64,000 bases of DNA from the NCBI GenBank assembly GCA_047125605.1, contig CP138932.1, positions 1,054,001 to 1,118,000 on the forward strand. The letters run 5' to 3'. The DNA is from JAKVBK01 sp022447275 (GTDB lineage Bacteria > Pseudomonadota > Alphaproteobacteria > Rhodobacterales > Rhodobacteraceae). Numbering within the stretch: position 1 is the stretch's first letter; every line of letters starts with the position of its first letter. Position numbers and translations under genes: made by a program. Positions 60,619 to 64,000 of this stretch are shown here, one piece after another. The notes beneath the pieces were generated by a model. It did not search any database and was not told where the DNA came from. It was given only the letters and a program-made list of their open reading frames with translations.

Positions 60619-61656
60619 TCACGCCAGCAACGCACTCACGTCTTCGACGTCCTGCTCTTTCTCGCGATCAAGCGGAATACGTTTCAACGCCCCTTCCGCA
60701 AAGGTCACATCCGCTAGGCTGACCTTGCGGACACGCCGGTTATGCTGCGTGTGATAGTACAGCGTGCGGTTTTCCACATCCCAGACACTGGTCCAGATCG
60801 TTGAACTGCGCATTGCCGTTGTATCACCGTCCTGATCGGATCCCTCGGCCCCGCCAAGAGGCAAATTGAAATTGTCGAGAATGCGCAAAGCCTCATAAAC
60901 CGCTTCATGCGCATTGGGGATCGGCCGTGTGGTATGGGTCATTGCAACGGCCCGCACAAAGCGCGACGGCGGTGTGTTATCCCCGGGCAGGCCGATCATG
61001 CCGCTGCCCGCCCCAAGTGGTGCAAAATCAAGCTCATCTATGTGGCGCGTTGGCAGCGCGACTGAAGAAAGATTGATGTAATTGCGCAGATTGATCATGT
61101 GCCAATCATAGGTAGGAGCGTTGGTTATGACGCCGAGCGGGTTGTCAAAGACTTGTAGTTCGCCGTGCGCATATTCAATCACGATCGACGCGCCGGATGC
61201 CTCCGTCACCATCCAGTGCGCCGGATCAGGCGTTCCCAAAATGGCCTCCCCCACCCCGATGGCTTGAATGCCCTTCAAACCCTCCTTCACCTCCTGCAGC
61301 GAGGCATATCGCGTTAAGAGGTAGCCGACCATTTCAACGGCTGCGATCGTGTTCTTCCGCTCAACCGGGTCGTAGTCCGGGTATTCGGCAAAGCCCGGGT
61401 GGTAGAACATGCCAACCGCCAGTCCGGCCTCATTGATGCCATCGGCAAGCCAATCCGCCCCGAGGAAATCGAGGGCAAGCACATTGTATTTGGCCGCCCA
61501 TTCCTTGCCATTCGCGCCCTCAGTCGTTGTGCCCCGGAAAACATGGCCTTTCGGGATCAGTGTTACCTGCGACTTGAGGTCAAAGGCGCCCCATTCCATT
61601 GTCCGCGCATAGACCACCGATCCATTTTCGGCCTTCAAGCGAAATCCTGTGCACAT
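60619..61656 (-). CDS. Choloylglycine hydrolase-like Ntn hydrolase (linear amide C-N hydrolase)
   Basis: A 345-residue cytoplasmic or secreted Ntn hydrolase. It starts MCTGFRLKAENGSVVYARTM, so after methionine removal Cys2 is the N-terminal nucleophile. The W-G sequence in ARTMEWGAFDLKS, then NVLALDFLGADWLADGINEA and AGLAVGMFYHPGF, fit the CGH/PVA group. VITNAPTYDWHMINLRNYIN contains the conserved N-x-P/T-x-x-W-H and the later N-Y. TAMRSSTIWTSVWDVENRTL includes the conserved arginine. Relatives cleave penicillin V, bile salts or N-acyl homoserine lactones. In a marine bacterium the last is plausible but unproved. No export signal is visible. Confidence 0.87.
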   Translation of the reverse strand: MCTGFRLKAENGSVVYARTMEWGAFDLKSQVTLIPKGHVFRGTTTEGANGKEWAAKYNVLALDFLGADWLADGINEAGLAVGMFYHPGFAEYPDYDPVERKNTIAAVEMVGYLLTRYASLQEVKEGLKGIQAIGVGEAILGTPDPAHWMVTEASGASIVIEYAHGELQVFDNPLGVITNAPTYDWHMINLRNYINLSSVALPTRHIDELDFAPLGAGSGMIGLPGDNTPPSRFVRAVAMTHTTRPIPNAHEAVYEALRILDNFNLPLGGAEGSDQDGDTTAMRSSTIWTSVWDVENRTLYYHTQHNRRVRKVSLADVTFAEGALKRIPLDREKEQDVEDVSALLA

Positions 61657-62008
61657 GGTTTATTCCTCCAACGCTTAAGTACTCGTGGCCAACTCAACCA
61701 AAGAGTGTTTCCCACGACGCTACTGCGGGAACCATGCACGGTCTATCCCTTTCCCACGTTTCGCTTGGCGCGCGTTCGGCACGGTTACCGCGGGCGGCTT
61801 TCCATTTTGGGCTTTCTGCGCGACACGCCAATGCGATGTGCCGATTTTGACATGGGCCGTGGGACATGGGCCGTGGGACATGGGTCGAGGTTGGACATCC
61901 AGCCAAGGCACAGCGGGATGCCCAGCAAATAGCTATCCTGAGGGTTTTCTTCTCTGCCGGCTTCGCCCAGTCTGATCTGAGGGAGAAACCGCAGCAGCAA
62001 GGTGCGTG
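61657..62008. other. Divergent intergenic region, no gene seen
   Basis: About 350 bases between divergent hydrolase and FAD-enzyme genes. A 178-codon plus-strand open frame reaches into it from inside the hydrolase gene but has no family features. It contains a short 14-bp tandem repeat (separate entry). Promoters for both genes should be here. Confidence 0.4.
61851..61885 (+). repeat. Tandem 14-bp repeat (two copies and a partial third)
   Basis: CATGGGCCGTGGGA occurs at 61851-61864 and 61865-61878, followed by CATGGGT at 61879. The unit is not a known operator to me. It lies about 130 bases upstream of the FAD/GcvT gene. Confidence 0.75.
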
Positions 62009-64000
62009 ATGGAGCACAGGCATGTCATCATTATTGGCGGCGGCGTCATTGGCGCATCGGTCGCCTATCACCTGACAAAATTCGGCTGGTCCGATGTGCT
62101 GTTGCTGGAGCGCTCAGAGCTCACATCGGGCTCCACGTGGCATGCGGCGGGCGGCTTTCACACCCTGAACGGCGATACCAACATGGCCGCGCTGCAAGGC
62201 TACACGATCCGGCTCTATCGCGAGTTGGAGGCGTTGACGGGCATGTCCTGTGGGCTTCACCATGTGGGCGGAGTGACACTAGCGGACAGCCCGGAACGCC
62301 TGGACATGCTCAAGGCGGAACGCGCCAAGCACCGCTACATGGGGCTTGAGACCGAAATCCTAACGCCAGATCAGATCCGCGAAGTGGCCCCGATCACGAA
62401 TACCGATGGCGTGCTTGGCGGGCTCTATGACCCGTTGGATGGTCACCTCGATCCCTCGGGCACAACCCACGCCTATGCAAAGGCCGCGCGCATGGGCGGC
62501 GCCGAAATCCGGTTGCACACACGGGTGCTCGAAACCAATCCGCGCACGGATGGCTGGGAGGTGGTCACGCAGGCCGGAACCTTGCGCTGCACCCATCTGG
62601 TGAATGCTGCTGGCCTCTGGGCCCGCGAAGTGGCCGCGATGGCGGGCGTCTTCTTGCCCCTCCATCCGATGGAGCATCAGTATCTCGTCACCGAAGACAC
62701 GCCTGAGATTTACACCCGCGAGAGCGAGCATCCCCATGTGATGGATCCCAGCGGCGAAAGTTACCTGCGCCAGGAAGGCCGGGGGCTGTGCATCGGTTTT
62801 TATGAGCAGAAATGTCGCCCCTGGGCCATTGACGGCACCCCCTGGACCTTTGGGCACGAACTGTTGCCCGATGATTTCGACAAGATCGAGGATAGTATTG
62901 CCTTCGCCTACAAGCGTTTTCCGGTGCTGGAACGGGCTGGCATCAAATCGGTGATCCACGGCCCGTTCACTTTTGCACCCGACGGCAATCCCCTCGTCGG
63001 GCCTGTGCTGGGGCTGCGCAACTATTGGTCAGCCTGTGCGGTGATGGCGGGCTTCAGCCAAGGCGGCGGCGTGGGTCTGTCCCTTGCGCAATGGATGGTT
63101 GAGGGAGAGCCAGAGCGCGACATCTCAGCGATGGATGTGGGCCGGTTCGGGCGCTGGATCACACCGGGCTACACCCGCGCCAAAGTCACCGAGAATTACC
63201 AAAGGCGGTTCTCGATCAGCTACCCCAACGAAGAGCTGCCAGCCGCCCGCCCCCATCGCACAACGCCAATGTATGATATCTTCAGCGACATGGGCGCGGT
63301 TTGGGGCCACCAATATGGGCTTGAGGTGCCGAACTACTTTGCAACGGGTCAGGAACCGACCTTCGAAATCCCGTCCTTCCGACGTTCCAACGCCTTTGCC
63401 GCCACCGCGCGCGAAGTGGCCGCTGTACGCACAGGAGTCGGCATCAACGAGCTACAGAATTTCGGCAAGTTCACAGTGGAGGGCGCGCAGGCCCGCGCGT
63501 GGCTCGACAGGATCATGGCGGGGCGCATTCCGAAGCCCGGACGGGTGTCCCTGTCACCGATGCTGTCGCCCAAGGGCCGCATCCTGGGCGATTTCACCAT
63601 TACGTGCCTGTCCGACACGCAGTTCCAACTCACGGCCTCCTATGGGGCCCAAGATATGCATTGGCGCTGGTTTGATACCCACCGACAGGAGGGGGTGCAT
63701 CTGCGCAACGTCTCTGACCGCCGCACGGGCTTTCAGATTGCCGGTCCGAAAGCACGGACGCTGCTGGGCGCTGTCACCCGACAGGATGTCTCGTCCGAGA
63801 CTTTCCGCTTTCTGGACGCCAAATCCCTGCAGATCGGCCCCGTCACCGCTCTGGTGCAGCGGCTCAGCTACACCGGAGATCTCGGCTATGAAATCTATGT
63901 GGATGCCATGGATCAACGCGCCCTGTGGCACAGGCTGTGGCAGGCCGGGCACCCCATGGGCCTGACACCTTTTGGCATGCGCGCGATGATGTCGTTGCGG
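62009..64000 (+). CDS. Sarcosine/dimethylglycine dehydrogenase-like FAD and GcvT enzyme, 3' end outside window
   Basis: The first 664 residues are in the window and the frame is open to the edge. ATG 62009 has AAGG six bases upstream. HVIIIGGGVIGASVAYHLTK is the FAD loop (G-x-G-x-x-G). SGSTWHAAGGFHTLNGDTNM holds the usual covalent/near-flavin H of this group. A DAO domain runs to about residue 370, an FAO_M linker to about 430, and an aminomethyltransferase (GcvT) domain starts near 440 (SLSPMLSPKGRILGDFTITC, VQRLSYTGDLGYEIYVDAMD). It demethylates an N-methylglycine-type compound and passes the one-carbon unit to tetrahydrofolate. Which methylamine it uses is not known. Similar genes are often multiple in Rhodobacterales. 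Confidence 0.9.
   Translation, partial: MEHRHVIIIGGGVIGASVAYHLTKFGWSDVLLLERSELTSGSTWHAAGGFHTLNGDTNMAALQGYTIRLYRELEALTGMSCGLHHVGGVTLADSPERLDMLKAERAKHRYMGLETEILTPDQIREVAPITNTDGVLGGLYDPLDGHLDPSGTTHAYAKAARMGGAEIRLHTRVLETNPRTDGWEVVTQAGTLRCTHLVNAAGLWAREVAAMAGVFLPLHPMEHQYLVTEDTPEIYTRESEHPHVMDPSGESYLRQEGRGLCIGFYEQKCRPWAIDGTPWTFGHELLPDDFDKIEDSIAFAYKRFPVLERAGIKSVIHGPFTFAPDGNPLVGPVLGLRNYWSACAVMAGFSQGGGVGLSLAQWMVEGEPERDISAMDVGRFGRWITPGYTRAKVTENYQRRFSISYPNEELPAARPHRTTPMYDIFSDMGAVWGHQYGLEVPNYFATGQEPTFEIPSFRRSNAFAATAREVAAVRTGVGINELQNFGKFTVEGAQARAWLDRIMAGRIPKPGRVSLSPMLSPKGRILGDFTITCLSDTQFQLTASYGAQDMHWRWFDTHRQEGVHLRNVSDRRTGFQIAGPKARTLLGAVTRQDVSSETFRFLDAKSLQIGPVTALVQRLSYTGDLGYEIYVDAMDQRALWHRLWQAGHPMGLTPFGMRAMMSLR

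Overview
The window reads as chromosomal DNA of a marine-type alphaproteobacterium of the Rhodobacterales (Roseobacter group). This rests on GC-rich codon use, gene families and pairings usual in that group (double cold-shock protein next to a DUF192 protein, XRE-cupin regulators, a VPLPA-type C-terminal sorting signal, two WaaA-like proteins in tandem, sarcosine/dimethylglycine-dehydrogenase-like FAD protein) and a tRNA-Pro(TGG) of bacterial type. No phage, insertion sequence, plasmid gene or CRISPR array was seen.

Layout. 1-1.4 kb: 5' part of rsmB, then a decayed gene. 1.4-5.3 kb: KefF-like reductase plus KefC-like K+/H+ antiporter, and rsgA. 5.4-18.9 kb: a surface-polysaccharide locus that is visibly AT-richer up to about 15 kb. 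It holds two GT25-type and several GT-A-type glycosyltransferases, a split sulfotransferase, a methyltransferase with a nonsense codon, and a nonulosonic (sialic-type) acid set neuB, neuC, neuA with an SDR and a Gfo/Idh/MocA oxidoreductase. 19-24.5 kb: envelope genes (lipid A acyltransferase homologue, LTA-synthase-like transferase, two WaaA homologues). 24.9-33.2 kb: two phospholipase D superfamily proteins (one a cardiolipin synthase), an alpha/beta hydrolase, HdeD, and a three-gene cluster of a coiled-coil membrane protein, a ClC channel and a K+ channel. 33.4-35.7 kb: the GAPDH-arsJ arsenate resistance pair. 35.7-38.4 kb: modABC. 38.4-44 kb: SDR, regulator, acyl-CoA ligase, DsbA-like protein, secreted small protein, Bcr/CflA pump. 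44-51.4 kb: mfd, anmK, tyrS, rplM-rpsI. 51.6-64 kb: a zinc-ribbon pair, thioesterase, enoyl-CoA hydratase, an interrupted VPLPA-CTERM protein, TetR regulator, tRNA-Pro, DUF192/cold-shock pair, pdxH, fabI, lysE, gpt, an Ntn hydrolase and a partial FAD/GcvT enzyme.

How the parts fit. NeuC (to ManNAc or an analogue), NeuB (condensation with phosphoenolpyruvate) and NeuA (CMP activation) are enough for a CMP-activated nonulosonic acid. The coupled SDR and Gfo/Idh enzymes probably modify a precursor. The surrounding transferases, the acyltransferase, the LTA-synthase-like protein and the WaaA homologues make this a cell-envelope neighbourhood.

The most unusual observation is in the sulfotransferase at about 6.2-7.0 kb. 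Its two halves meet exactly at an in-frame A AAA AAG heptamer, followed five bases later by a perfect 8-bp stem-loop, which is the architecture of a programmed -1 frameshift. Two other genes are each broken by a single in-frame stop codon (methyltransferase at 9568, VPLPA-CTERM protein at 54864). Local decay, recoding and base-call error therefore all need to be separated.
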